Shown: positions 8,543-18,820, counted from the stretch's first letter. The stretch: DNA of 64,000 bases from Candidatus Azobacteroides sp. (GCA_021201815.1 JAJQEC010000114.1:52084-116083), one strand, 5' to 3'. Translations and numbers: made by a program. The notes: generated by a model from the sequence alone, not told the origin.

Positions 8543-8572
8543 AAAAGAACTAAGACTACGGTTGTGAATGTA

Positions 8573-9661
8573 TCATTCTTTTAATCTTCGTTCTTCCCTG
8601 TTTATTCCCAGGTAATACTTCCGGTATTTTTCTTTCGCTATTTCAATTAATTGCTTTTCAACAGGCAAAATATCTTCAAAGAAAACAGGCTCTGCATGCA
8701 GTTCTCCTTTTCGGGTCACTTTCTTCCAGTTGCCTGTAATCTGGCCATTATACATGACCACAGGATAAAAGATCCCATATTTTGTAAACGCTTTCGGGTA
8801 AAGGGAAGGGTCCAGCATCAGCGAGCGGTCTTTGTAACTAATGAGATATTCGTCATAAGGAGGAAGAAAATGCAATACATCTGGCATCGTCCGTCCGGAG
8901 CCTGAGGAGACATGCAAATAGAAAGTCTCTTCTCCGTATTTTTCTATAATTAATTCGGATTCGATTGAATGGACCGCCTTTTTCGCATCCCCGACAGTTA
9001 AACCGGACCATCAGATAAAATCTTTCATTGTAGCAGGTCCATGGCTTTTAAAATACTTTAGTGCCAGCCAACCCAAGGCTTCTTCTTTTGTAAAATCGGT
9101 TCTGCACGGGATTCTTTCTTCTAATAATGCATACGTGTGTTTTTTCTCTTTCTCCTTCCCGCTGCATAGTGTCCCTTCGGCTTCTGCCACCTGAAGAAAA
9201 TAATTTATCCGGTTGCCTTCGAGCGGAATACCTTCGGGCCTTAACCTTTCTTCAATCTCTGTTTTAGTAAGATGATTGTGATTTTTCAGCATATTACAAA
9301 TCAATGTATGGGCTTTCTTATATAGCTCTGACGTAATACCCAAATGCTTCGTATAGGACCGGTGGGCTGCTTTAATACGTTCACTACACAAACTGAGCAT
9401 CCATGGTAAATCTTCTGCTGTTATAAAATGCCAGGTCGGACGAAGGATGTGGGTTCGTATGATATCTCCCTTTTGCAACGCTTCTTCCACATCCTGCAAT
9501 GTCCCCTGACAGAGACGGATACCAATCGCCCATTTGGCCATCTGATAATCCTGTGCCTGAATGGCTCCCATATGGGAAACAAGTTTAACAGGAGAGGAAA
9601 ATACCGGGTCTGCTAACTGTTGATTGTATATACGGGTAGAAATAATTGCATTTTCATTCAT
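8573..9661 (-). pseudogene. Winged-helix YcaQ/AlkX-type protein, interrupted by one in-frame TGA
   Basis: The minus strand from ATG at 9661 encodes the family N-terminus, with QAQDYQMAKWAIG at about residues 34-46 (the QxQ/QxD active-site region of HTH_42 DNA glycosylase-like proteins), up to KDFI at residue 216. Codon 217 is TGA at 9011-9013. Beyond it the same frame continues WSGLTVGDAKKAVHS... through HFLPPYDEYLISYKDRS to a stop at 8573, giving 362 codons in all, the normal family length. The family usually has two Trp at DFxWWSGL, so TGG to TGA is the likely change. Members unhook DNA crosslinks or act on alkylated bases; here the C-terminal part would be lost unless read through. Confidence 0.85.
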
Positions 9662-10452
9662 TGCCTTAAAAATTAAAAAAGTTGCAGGTTATCCTTCCTG
9701 CCTTAGTCCTGATTTTTATTTGTCATAAGTACAAAAATAAACCTGTTTCCGGAAAGTTTATTCATTGAGGGAGTGAAAATATATATTCTTTTTTAAAACA
9801 GCCTTTATCTTGTTAGTTTCTTTGCAGAAAAGTTTGTTCATACGGTTTGTTCGATGTTTGTTAACCTCTGATGTTTTCTCATAACTTTTATTCTTTTTTT
9901 GAAATATATTTCATAGAGTACATTTTCCATAGAGCATAAGATTTTAAATGCATCCATTAAGTAGAATGTTTTTTATGTAATGAAGGCTTTTTAATTATCT
10001 ATTAAAATAGAAAGAAGAATTTCTGAAAAAATGCTACCTTAATACTTCTTGCCAGAATTATCTACATACAACTCCAATTAAATTTTTATTTAATCATCAA
10101 AGACAAAAAACATCAAAACCAACACCTTTTTCCGTCAAAAAACGCCTTTTTTGTCTTGGAGAATTGGATATTTCAAATCAATTTCAAATAGATACCCAAA
10201 TAAATCAGAGTTAAAATTACTTTTTGGTCAGCCTCAGTGGGTTTGATAAAAAGCAGCAGAACCCAGTAAAAAAACTCCGGAAAAAACTTGACTTCCGGGT
10301 AAAAAAGCAGTATCTTTATATCCCGTGAACAGGCTAAAAATACATACAGTTCCGTATGATAAAAAAGTCCCGGTGGACTTTACCACAGCCTTTACACGAT
10401 AGCGCTCCTTACTTCTTCAGGAAAATCTTCCAACCTTCATTCGGGATTTCAT
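9662..10452. other. Gene-free AT-rich stretch
   Basis: About 790 bases between the broken glycosylase and the tandem repeats contain only short open frames. I see no tRNA, no transposon ends and no clear terminator. Promoter-like AT runs are frequent but not distinctive. Confidence 0.6.
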
Positions 10453-10540
10453 CGTCCCACCAAGGTCAGGCGAACGTTCCACATATGTGAGACGATCGTT
10501 CCACTATGGTCAAACGATCGCCCCACATATGTGGAACGAT
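10453..10540. repeat. Tandem array, four units of 22 bp (palindromic unit)
   Basis: Units start at 10453, 10475, 10497 and 10519. The shared frame is CGTTCCAC-(AT-rich)-GTGGAACGAT; the best unit contains the 20-base perfect palindrome CGTTCCACAT/ATGTGGAACG. Units differ at several positions, so the array is old or selected for structure. Confidence 0.85.
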
Positions 10541-10543
10541 AAC

Positions 10544-10609
10544 ATTATGCTTTCATTTGTACGACATTGGCCTTTCATTTGTATGACATTACGCTTTCAT
10601 TTACATGAC
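10544..10609. repeat. Tandem array, three units of 22 bp (second sequence family)
   Basis: Units start at 10544, 10566 and 10588, with consensus ATTAYGCTTTCATTTGTAYG + AC. It follows the first array after three bases and has the same 22-bp period but an unrelated sequence. It ends 276 bases before gnd. Confidence 0.85.
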
Positions 10610-10884
10610 TTCGAACTTCCTGTTTTCTTTTTTTAAACAGAGTTTTAATTTATTACAAAAAAGGGAATTATCCGGATAAAAGTTGTAAGCAGGAGAAGAA
10701 ATCCGTAATCCCCCAGAAGTATGTATGGATTTTACATATTATTTTCGTTCTTTTCAACTACTTTTAAAAATACATTCCGATCATAAAAATTTTTATTAAT
10801 AAAACAAAAGGTTGGAAATAGGTGTTTTTTAACAGGAAGATTCTGTTTGTGCGGATTCTTTTTATTTAATCTCAATCATACATT

Positions 10885-12348
10885 ATGGAAGAAAAAAAGA
10901 AACTGGCGGATATCGGAATGATAGGCCTTGCTGTTATGGGAGAAAATCTTTCGTTAAATATAGAAAGGAACGGTTTTACCGTAGCCGTCTGGAATTATGA
11001 AGCCGGTATCGTAGATCGGTTTGTGGAAGGCAGGGGAAAAGGAAAAAAGTTTATTGCCACCCATTCCATACAGGAACTGGTTGCTTCTATTTCCAGGCCC
11101 AGAAAGATAATGATGATGATCCGTGCAGGGGCTCCGGTAGATGAGGTAATTGAAGAACTTCTTCCTTTTCTTGATAAAGGAGATATTCTTATCGATGGGG
11201 GTAACTCGAATTATCTGGATACTACCCGGCGGTACGAATACCTCAAAGAAAAAGGAATATACTTTGTCGGCAGTGGTGTCTCAGGGGGAGAGGAAGGAGC
11301 ATTGAAAGGTCCTTCGCTGATGCCGGGAGGAGCCGAAGAAGCGTGGCCGGAAATAAAACCTATCTTCCTGGCTATTGCTGCCAAACTGGATGACGGCAGT
11401 CCTTGTTGCGACTGGGTAGGGGATGCCGGAGCGGGACATTTTGTAAAAATGGTGCATAATGGAATAGAGTACGGTGATATTCAACTAATCGCAGAAAGCT
11501 ATCAGGTATTGAAGGACCTGACCGGAATGGATACGGATGAATTGCATGATACATTCAAAAAATGGAATCAGGGACCTTTAGACAGTTACCTGATTGAAAT
11601 TACGGCTGCTATCTTCACAAAGAAAGATACGGACGGAACGCCGCTGATCAATAAAATACTGGACAAAGCCGGACAAAAAGGTACCGGAAAATGGGCAGTG
11701 GAAACAGCTCTTGAATTGGGTAATCCATTGACAATGATTGCGGAATCCGTATTTGCCCGCACTCTTTCTTCTCTCAAAAGAGAACGGGTACAGGCATCTG
11801 AAATCCTGAAAGGTCCTGCCATAGACTTTAAAGAAAACAAAGAAGAATTTGTCGATGCTGTCGGAAAAGCCCTCTATGCTGCTAAAATAATTTCTTACAC
11901 CCAAGGATTTTCTCTGTTCCGGCAGACTGCCCTTACTTATAAATGGAAACTGAATTATGCGGGTATTGCCCAGATGTGGAGAGGGGGATGTATTATACGT
12001 TCGGCCTTCCTGGGAAAAATCCGGGAAGCATACCAGAAGAATCCGGAATTGGAAAACCTGATGCTGGAACCTTATTTTAATGAGCAGATTCATCTTTCCC
12101 AACCCTCATGGAGAAAGGTAATAACCGTTGCCATATCAAATGGCGTCCCTGTTCCGGCAATGTCTTCGGCTCTGGCTTATTATGACGGATACCGGACTGC
12201 CAGCCTTCCCGCAAATCTTATTCAGGCACAACGGGATTATTTCGGTGCTCACACATACGAAAGAACCGATAAGCCAGAAGGAACTTTTTTCCATACGGAC
12301 TGGACAGGAGAAGGAGGAGATACTTCCTCGTCAACTTATAATGCATAA
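10885..12348 (+). CDS. gnd: 6-phosphogluconate dehydrogenase, decarboxylating
   Basis: A 487-residue enzyme producing ribulose 5-phosphate, CO2 and NADPH. The cofactor loop GLAVMGEN is at residues 14-21, DGGNSNYLDT near 111-120, the substrate loop SGVSGGEEGALKGPSLMPGG near 131-150, and the catalytic lysine is in HFVKMVHNGIEYGD near 190. The long all-alpha C-terminal domain is complete. It is first in an operon with zwf, which starts within its last eight bases, and pgl. Roughly 275 bases with a 22-bp tandem array precede it. Confidence 0.97.
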   Translation: MEEKKKLADIGMIGLAVMGENLSLNIERNGFTVAVWNYEAGIVDRFVEGRGKGKKFIATHSIQELVASISRPRKIMMMIRAGAPVDEVIEELLPFLDKGDILIDGGNSNYLDTTRRYEYLKEKGIYFVGSGVSGGEEGALKGPSLMPGGAEEAWPEIKPIFLAIAAKLDDGSPCCDWVGDAGAGHFVKMVHNGIEYGDIQLIAESYQVLKDLTGMDTDELHDTFKKWNQGPLDSYLIEITAAIFTKKDTDGTPLINKILDKAGQKGTGKWAVETALELGNPLTMIAESVFARTLSSLKRERVQASEILKGPAIDFKENKEEFVDAVGKALYAAKIISYTQGFSLFRQTALTYKWKLNYAGIAQMWRGGCIIRSAFLGKIREAYQKNPELENLMLEPYFNEQIHLSQPSWRKVITVAISNGVPVPAMSSALAYYDGYRTASLPANLIQAQRDYFGAHTYERTDKPEGTFFHTDWTGEGGDTSSSTYNA

Positions 12349-13918
12349 CATTTCATTAGCTAATTATCTTCAATTCAATAATAAAGTGGAAAGTCCAATA
12401 AACAATTCCCCGGAAAAGACAATTGCAGAAAATCAGTTTCTGGTAATATTCGGCTCGACAGGAGACCTAACCGGAAGGAAATTATTACCGGCTCTCTTCC
12501 GGTTGTATATAAATCATCTGTTACCCCAACATTTTGTTATACTGGGAACAGGGAGGAAAGACCTGACAAATGAAGCGTATCATGATCATGTAAAGGAAGT
12601 GTTAAACAGGTTTATCCCCTCCATGGAAGAAAAGGAAACGACATTAATTCCGGGATTTCTTGACTTAATATATTACCAACATGTAAATAATAAAGAACAG
12701 GCAGATTTTGAGGGATTGAAAAACCGGATTTATACGCTTTCAAAAGAAAAGGGTATTTCGCCGAACATTATTTTCTATTTTTCCATTCCGCCTTTTTTAT
12801 ATGAAACAGTAGCTGCTAACCTGATTGCATACGGCCTCCATGAAGAAAAGGATGGCTGGAGAAGAATTATTGTAGAAAAACCTTTCGGGTATAGTTACGA
12901 AACGGCTGTGGAATTGGACCGGAAGCTACATGCCGGATTTGAGGAACACCAGATTTACCGCATTGACCATTATCTGGGGAAAGAAACAGTCCAAAACATT
13001 ATGGTCACACGCTTTGCAAACGGATTTTTTGAACCTATCTGGGACAGGAAATTCATAGACCGTATAGAAATTACTGCAGCTGAAAAGATAGGGGTGGAAA
13101 ACCGGGGTGGTTATTATGAAACAGCCGGAGCGTTAAGGGATATGGTGCAAAACCATTTGTTGGAAGTACTTGCCGTAATAGCGATGGAACCACCTGTTGT
13201 TTTTGATTCGCAATCTATACGGAATGAAACCGTAAAAGTATTGCAGGCGCTCCGTCCGCTTTCGGCGGAAGAGGTAGCAAGCAATGTCATCCGTGGGCAA
13301 TATATTGAAACAGCAGCAGAGGGAAAAATATTAAAAGGATATCGGGAAGAAAAAGATGTATCACCGGATTCCAAAACAGAAACCTTTGTAGCACTAAAAG
13401 TTTTTATTGATAACTGGCGCTGGAGCGATATACCGTTTTATATTCGGACAGGGAAACAACTTCCGGAACAGGTAACGGAAGTGGTGATCCACCTGAAACC
13501 GGCTCCCCATCAATTATTTAAGGAATTATGTGCCTGCCAGCCTACGAATATGATTATCCTGCGGATCCAGCCGGACGCGGGAATTGCGATTGATTTTGGA
13601 ATGAAAGTTCCGGGAGAAGGATATAAAGTCCAAAATGTAAATATGGCCTTTCATTATGCAGACCTTGCTACAAAAGAAATTCCGGACGCTTATGAAAGAC
13701 TTTTGCTGGATTGTATGTTCGGAGATGCCACATTGTTTGCACGGGACGATGCGGTTAAAGCAAGCTGGAAATTTGTAGACAAGATTCTGAATGCCTGGAA
13801 AGAAGATCCGGAAATTCCGCTTTATTTTTATGAATGCAACGCCTGGGGACCTGTGGAAGTAAGGCAATTATTTGAAGATCCATCTCAGGACTGGAAGCCA
13901 CCTTATATAAATTTATAA
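12341..13918 (+). CDS. zwf: Glucose-6-phosphate 1-dehydrogenase
   Basis: A 525-residue enzyme catalysing the first oxidative pentose phosphate step. The nucleotide-binding motif GSTGDLTGRKL is at 38-48, VEKPFG at 178-183 and the substrate/catalytic motif RIDHYLGKE at 207-215. The open frame extends upstream to 12128 inside gnd, but the ATG at 12341, overlapping the gnd stop by eight bases, gives a normal length and N-terminus. About 30 residues precede the Rossmann fold, slightly longer than typical. Two bases separate it from pgl. Confidence 0.96.
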   Translation: MHNISLANYLQFNNKVESPINNSPEKTIAENQFLVIFGSTGDLTGRKLLPALFRLYINHLLPQHFVILGTGRKDLTNEAYHDHVKEVLNRFIPSMEEKETTLIPGFLDLIYYQHVNNKEQADFEGLKNRIYTLSKEKGISPNIIFYFSIPPFLYETVAANLIAYGLHEEKDGWRRIIVEKPFGYSYETAVELDRKLHAGFEEHQIYRIDHYLGKETVQNIMVTRFANGFFEPIWDRKFIDRIEITAAEKIGVENRGGYYETAGALRDMVQNHLLEVLAVIAMEPPVVFDSQSIRNETVKVLQALRPLSAEEVASNVIRGQYIETAAEGKILKGYREEKDVSPDSKTETFVALKVFIDNWRWSDIPFYIRTGKQLPEQVTEVVIHLKPAPHQLFKELCACQPTNMIILRIQPDAGIAIDFGMKVPGEGYKVQNVNMAFHYADLATKEIPDAYERLLLDCMFGDATLFARDDAVKASWKFVDKILNAWKEDPEIPLYFYECNAWGPVEVRQLFEDPSQDWKPPYINL

Positions 13919-13920
13919 TA

Positions 13921-14670
13921 ATGACTGATTACCGCCTTCATATAGGAAAAGATAAATATACAACAGCCGGTTTACTGGCACAGTTTATGGAAGAGAAAAT
14001 TCAGGAAAAGAATGACTTGTCTTCTTTTTTCCATCTGGCTATTTCAGGAGGAAATACGCCAAATACTCTCTTTTCTTTGCTTGCAGAAGAATATAAAGAG
14101 AAATTACCCTGGAAGGAAATGAAATTCTTCTGGGTGGATGAACGGTGCGTACCTCCGGAAGATCCGGAAAGTAATGCTGGGACGGCTGAACATTTTCTGT
14201 TAAGTAAAGTCCCTGTTCCACGTAAGAACATATTCCGGATGAAAGGTGAAAATATTCCCGGGCAAGAGGTGATACGTTATTCTTCTGTTATACAAAAAGA
14301 AATCCCTTTTGCAAATGACTATCCTGTATTTGACATGATTTTACTGGGAATGGGTAACGACGGACATACGGCCTCCATTTTTCCGAATAAGATGGAACTT
14401 CTGGATATCAATGAAATCGTCTCTTTATCGGAACACCCTTTAACAAAGCAACAACGGATTACTCTTACAGGGAAAACGTTGTGCAATGCGCAGGAGATTG
14501 TTTTCTTTGTTACCGGAAAAGAGAAAGCAAAAATTATAAAAAATATCGTTGAGACAACACCGGAGAGTATGTTGTATCCGGCTTCCCATATACATTCCGT
14601 AAAAAAAGATACACATTTATTTTTGGATGAAGAGGCAGCTTCAGAGTTGCGGGATATACAAATTTTATAA
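13921..14670 (+). CDS. pgl: 6-phosphogluconolactonase (DevB/SOL family)
   Basis: A 249-residue cytoplasmic lactonase hydrolysing 6-phosphogluconolactone. Motifs in order: ISGGNTPNTLF near 41-51, FFWVDERCVPPEDPESNAG near 72-90, and ILLGMGNDGHTASIFP near 140-155. It closes the gnd-zwf-pgl operon, so all three oxidative-branch enzymes are co-expressed. Confidence 0.95.
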   Translation: MTDYRLHIGKDKYTTAGLLAQFMEEKIQEKNDLSSFFHLAISGGNTPNTLFSLLAEEYKEKLPWKEMKFFWVDERCVPPEDPESNAGTAEHFLLSKVPVPRKNIFRMKGENIPGQEVIRYSSVIQKEIPFANDYPVFDMILLGMGNDGHTASIFPNKMELLDINEIVSLSEHPLTKQQRITLTGKTLCNAQEIVFFVTGKEKAKIIKNIVETTPESMLYPASHIHSVKKDTHLFLDEEAASELRDIQIL

Positions 14671-14809
14671 ATAATTATAATATTTATTTATTTGGCTATT
14701 CTACTCATTATCAAAACACAGTAAGAATTGATTTTAAACAAAACAAATTGCCGGGCAGCTTTTTACTCTGTCCGGTTTTTATTTATCCGGTTCAATGCGA
14801 ATTCTTTCC

Positions 14810-14817
14810 TATATTTG
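14810..14817 (+). promoter_or_regulatory. Candidate -7 box of the DUF3332 lipoprotein gene
   Basis: TATATTTG, 27 bases before the ATG at 14845. It supports this ATG over the upstream in-frame start at 14728. Confidence 0.5.
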
Positions 14818-14844
14818 CACCTATCTAATTTTAAAAGAAAAAAT

Positions 14845-15393
14845 ATGAAGAGGAAATTTTTTACAGCTGCTACGATTACGGTTGTCGCGGGAAGTTTAAT
14901 GTTCTCATCTTGTATAGGATCCTTTAATTTATCCAAGAAAGTGCTTGGCTGGAACCACACAGTAGGAAGTAAATTTGTAAACGAAGTGGTATTTCTTGCC
15001 ATGTGGATTGTTCCGGTATACGAAGTTTGCTTTCTTGCTGATTTTCTGGTTCTTAATTCAATCGAATTCTGGACAGATGAGAATCCGGTTGAAGCGGGAA
15101 TTGTAAAAGAAGTCGAAGGAGAAAATGGCATCTACACAGTAGAAACGTTGGAAGACGGTTATCAGATAAGCAATGAGGAAGGAGAGTCCATAAGCCTTTT
15201 ATATAACAGGAAAGATAATACCTGGAATGCTGTATCAAAAGGAGAAGTAACACCTTTAGTAAAAATTGAAGGAGAAAATGCACTTGTCTATCTTCCCAAT
15301 GGATCTCAAACCCTGGTTCCTCTTAATGCAGAAGGAGTGATGGCCTTCAGAAATGCCGCGGAAGCAACCAGACAATTTTTTGCTCTGAAATAA
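14845..15393 (+). CDS. DUF3332 family lipoprotein
   Basis: A 182-residue protein beginning MKRKFFTAATITVVAG with a lipoprotein-type signal ending at Cys23 (LMFSSC). The middle segment GSFNLSKKVLGWN, VNEVVFLAMWIVPVYEVCFLADFLVLNSIEFW (about 30-75) is typical of DUF3332 proteins, with two hydrophobic stretches that could span or dip into the membrane. The rest is a mixed beta domain. Function is unknown in the family. It is monocistronic, with its own -7 box and a strong terminator. Confidence 0.82.
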   Translation: MKRKFFTAATITVVAGSLMFSSCIGSFNLSKKVLGWNHTVGSKFVNEVVFLAMWIVPVYEVCFLADFLVLNSIEFWTDENPVEAGIVKEVEGENGIYTVETLEDGYQISNEEGESISLLYNRKDNTWNAVSKGEVTPLVKIEGENALVYLPNGSQTLVPLNAEGVMAFRNAAEATRQFFALK

Positions 15394-15417
15394 ATAATTT
15401 TGTTTTAACAAGTATAG

Positions 15418-15447
15418 AAAAAGCAGTAGGGTTCCTACTGCTTTTTT
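15418..15447 (+). terminator. Rho-independent terminator after the DUF3332 gene
   Basis: AAAAGCAGTAGG pairs with CCTACTGCTTTT around the loop GTT, followed by a T run. The stem is perfect over 12 bp. Confidence 0.9.
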
Positions 15448-15688
15448 ATAATAAAATGGATAGTTTAGTAGTAGGTATATGAACAAAGTTTTACTACCAT
15501 CTCATTGTCATTCTTTCTGTAAAATTCTTGTTCCTTTATTGCTGATAAAGTCGGCATGCAGCATATATTTTCTGTTTTCTTCATTTTAATTAAAAATAGA
15601 AAAATGTTTATTGTAAAATAATCCTCTCTTTATGAGCTGATTTTGAAAAAATAATAAATTAAAGGGCTCATATCTAAAACTTTTCCTA

Positions 15689-15696
15689 TATTTTTG
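15689..15696 (+). promoter_or_regulatory. Candidate -7 box upstream of the beta-helix protein
   Basis: TATTTTTG in the 426-base gap before 15820; the implied leader would be about 117 bases. Nothing else distinct is seen in this gap. Confidence 0.35.
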
Positions 15697-15819
15697 TAGT
15701 TAATATAGTATCCTCCGTTGAAAAAATATTTTATCCGTTATGAGAGGAAGGCAGTTTTGTAAGTATTTATATACTTATTTACATCATATACGGATATACT
15801 ACAGATAAATAAATTTTTT

Positions 15820-18801
15820 ATGAGATTATCATTTTTATTTTTTCTCTTTTCTGTCTCTTTTCTGTCTCTGCATGCAGTTCAGGTATGGAATATTGTACCC
15901 ACCATGTCCGCAGATGAGATCCAACAAAAAATAAATAATGCTGGTCCGGAAGATATTCTCCTTTTCGGTAAGGGAACCTATACATTGAATAAAAGTCTTA
16001 CGTCAGGGAAATCCATTATTTTCCAGGGAGAGAGTAGTACGGCTTCTGATGTGAATTTACTGGTAAACGGGAATTTCCGGCACGTCGTTGCCTCAAAGGG
16101 CAAAATGAAATTACATAATCTGAGTTTCCGCGGAACAGATCACCGGGAAATAAGCGGAGGCATTGAATATCAGGCGGAAGATAGTCTGGTGGTGATGAAT
16201 TGTGAATTTTATTCCAATAGTCATAAAGAGGGTGGTGCAATTTCAGCAACCGGTAATCTATGGGTTGTTAATTCTGTTTTTACTGACAATCAGGCAATTT
16301 CTAAAGGAGGCGCTATTTATAATAAAGGCAAAGCCTTTTTGTCCGGCTGTTTCTTTTCACAAAATAAGGCCAAAGAACAAGGGGGAGCAATTTACAATCA
16401 ATCCCGGTATCGAACAAGAATAGAACCTACTACCCTTAATTATTGTACTTTCTCCCAGAATACGGCATCTGCCGGAGGAGCTGTTTATACGGAGAATGCA
16501 TTGGTCGTGGAAGAAAGCCTGTTTGCAGAAAACAAGGCGGAACACAATAATGGTGGCGCCCTCTTTTCCTTGCAGACAAGCCGGCTTATTTCATCTGTTT
16601 TTCACCGCAATCATGTGGTTGGACACGGAGGCGTGTTAGCATCGGAAAAAAATATTCATATCCGGCAATCTACATTTAATGAAAATAGCTCGGACAATAC
16701 CGGAGGAGCTATTTATGTCCAACCGACAGATCCGGGCAATACGGAAGAGACAAATGTCGTATATTCTTCGGTATTTACAGGCAACCGTTCGCAATCGGGA
16801 GGCGGGATGTATACTTCCCTCTCTACATTCTTTACGGATTGTCGGTTTGAAAATAATCAGGCCACTGCTTCCGGAGGAGGTATATACGGGGAGAATGGAA
16901 TCTTGCTGGAACGTACCTTCTTTGAAAATAATACTGCCGCTTCCGAAGGAGGTGGAGTAGACGGATCTATCGTAAAAGTTATAAATACAACAATGATCCG
17001 AAATAGTGCTCAGCATGGAAGTGCTATTCATGCGCAAAAAGATGCGGCTATTGTATTTTCCACTTTTACGGATAATAAAGTAACCTTAAAAAGTGGAGGA
17101 GTAATATATGGTAACAATGTATTTATATATGGAAATATTATTTCCGGAAACCTCGGACAAGATAAGATATCCGGAAAAATAAAGGCAAATGAGTATAATC
17201 TTATCGGAAAAAGTGATCTGCAAGAAATCTTTCTGGAGACAGATGCCAATAATATGCCTGTTCTTAAAAAAGAAAAAGGGATTCTTCCTGCCCTGTTACT
17301 TAAAACAGGCGGAGAAGCAGATAACAAAATACCAGCCGGGCAGGCTCTGAAGTGGGAAAAAGAGCTGGGAATGACAGAATTTTTTAATAAAGACCAATTA
17401 GGAAATAGCCGTAGTTTTGATGTTTCTTCTGACATCGGAGCTGTCATGTCCGATGCTAATTTTATACCGGGACAGATTCCTATTCCTGCTATAGAAGTAG
17501 AAACAATGCTTACGGATATAAATGAACGGAAATTACAGGTAGTAGACAATCCTTTTGAACTGGCAACTATCCTTACAGAAAAAGATCCAGACCCGATCCT
17601 TATACAACATGAAGAAACTTTCTCTTCTGTAAGTTCTTTTGATGAAGATCTGGACAAGATTATCGATGCGATATTTTCCGATGAAGAGTTACTGGCTGAC
17701 CACACAGAAATAGATACGGAAGCAGAGATACCGTATATTGCGACAGATAAAGTATTTCTTACGGATTTCTTTATACCGATATCCGGAACGAATCCGCTAG
17801 GGGGAACTTATACTATTAATTCCAGCAATCCACAGGAAGACAGGGATTTTAAATCCCTGGAAGAAGCAATCAACGCATTGAATTCAAAAGGTAACAGTCA
17901 AGAAGTACGTTTTATTATTTCTCCCGGCACTTATATCATGAAACGACAGGTTACTATTAGTCATGCGTCTTTCCCGATCTTTCTGCAAGGGGAGGAAAAT
18001 GAAGCAGAGCCGGTTATTCTCCGGGCAGGGGGTAACAACCGGGTATTGGTTGTTGCCATTAATATTCCGGTAAAAATAGAACGGATTATATTTGAAGGCC
18101 CTGACGGAGCAACAGAAGGAAAAAACGTTAAGAACGGGGGTGGGATTTCTTGTAATACGAATGCGGTGTTGACTTTTGAGAAATGTATTTTCAGGTATAA
18201 TAAGAATCAGACGGGTGGTGGCATATTTGCTAAAAATGTGTACATTTCCCAATGCAGTTTTTATAATAATGGTGCTTCTGATGGCAGTGGAGTATATGCA
18301 ACGGAATGTACGGCTGTAAATTCTACTTTTTATGGCAATAAAGCCGGTGTAGGAGCAGGAATATATGCAAAGGACAGGGCACTGGCGGTATTATGTACCT
18401 TTACGCAGAATGAAGCAACCGGGAAAGATGCTGCGGTGTTTTCCCCCAGCCTTCATTTATACGGATGCATCCTGACAGCTAATAAATCCAGAAACGAGTT
18501 TGAAGAATACCTTGAATCTAACTTTTCCAACATTTTTGAAAATGTACAACCGTTTAATGTCTTTGCAGATGTAGATGATAAAGGAATTGTCAAACTTGAT
18601 AAAGACGGTCCGATGCCAGTGGTGCAGATTAAACCGGGAGGGGTTGCTGCCGAGCAGATCTCCGAGTCTTTGTTATTCCAATGGGAAGATGAACTTAAAA
18701 TTAAAGGATTGCTGATCGACCAGGAAGGGAAACCGCGTCCGCAGAACAGAAAAGCCGAAACAGGTGCATGGGAAATTCCTGATAAAAGGGGAATCCACTA
18801 A
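15820..18801 (+). CDS. Exported right-handed beta-helix protein with polymorphic-OMP-like repeats
   Basis: A 993-residue protein with a signal peptide (MRLSFLFFLFSVSFLSLHA). Residues about 120-430 hold a dozen turns built on GG[AG][ILV] plus NN/NTA motifs (GGAIYNKG, GGAIYNQS, GGAVYTEN, GGGMYTSL and so on), as in chlamydial Pmp repeats and parallel beta helices. An acidic linker at about 560-650 follows, then a second shorter helix at about 680-880 with GGGISCNT, GGGIFAKN and GAGIYAKD. Each module ends in a G-A-x-E/M type closing strand (DIGAVMSD near 550, ETGAWEIP at the end). No T9SS or autotransporter C-terminus is seen. It is probably surface-exposed; the ligand is unknown. Confidence 0.8.
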   Translation: MRLSFLFFLFSVSFLSLHAVQVWNIVPTMSADEIQQKINNAGPEDILLFGKGTYTLNKSLTSGKSIIFQGESSTASDVNLLVNGNFRHVVASKGKMKLHNLSFRGTDHREISGGIEYQAEDSLVVMNCEFYSNSHKEGGAISATGNLWVVNSVFTDNQAISKGGAIYNKGKAFLSGCFFSQNKAKEQGGAIYNQSRYRTRIEPTTLNYCTFSQNTASAGGAVYTENALVVEESLFAENKAEHNNGGALFSLQTSRLISSVFHRNHVVGHGGVLASEKNIHIRQSTFNENSSDNTGGAIYVQPTDPGNTEETNVVYSSVFTGNRSQSGGGMYTSLSTFFTDCRFENNQATASGGGIYGENGILLERTFFENNTAASEGGGVDGSIVKVINTTMIRNSAQHGSAIHAQKDAAIVFSTFTDNKVTLKSGGVIYGNNVFIYGNIISGNLGQDKISGKIKANEYNLIGKSDLQEIFLETDANNMPVLKKEKGILPALLLKTGGEADNKIPAGQALKWEKELGMTEFFNKDQLGNSRSFDVSSDIGAVMSDANFIPGQIPIPAIEVETMLTDINERKLQVVDNPFELATILTEKDPDPILIQHEETFSSVSSFDEDLDKIIDAIFSDEELLADHTEIDTEAEIPYIATDKVFLTDFFIPISGTNPLGGTYTINSSNPQEDRDFKSLEEAINALNSKGNSQEVRFIISPGTYIMKRQVTISHASFPIFLQGEENEAEPVILRAGGNNRVLVVAINIPVKIERIIFEGPDGATEGKNVKNGGGISCNTNAVLTFEKCIFRYNKNQTGGGIFAKNVYISQCSFYNNGASDGSGVYATECTAVNSTFYGNKAGVGAGIYAKDRALAVLCTFTQNEATGKDAAVFSPSLHLYGCILTANKSRNEFEEYLESNFSNIFENVQPFNVFADVDDKGIVKLDKDGPMPVVQIKPGGVAAEQISESLLFQWEDELKIKGLLIDQEGKPRPQNRKAETGAWEIPDKRGIH

Positions 18802-18820
18802 TAAAGAAATTATTTATATA

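Noticed and set aside
10453..10609. CRISPR array
   Set aside because: Units are contiguous 22-mers with no unique spacers between them, and no cas genes are near.
11578..12102. 174-codon antisense frame in gnd
   Set aside because: It is a shadow of the gnd coding sequence.
12128..12340. Upstream extension of zwf
   Set aside because: It lies wholly inside gnd in another frame and is not part of the family.
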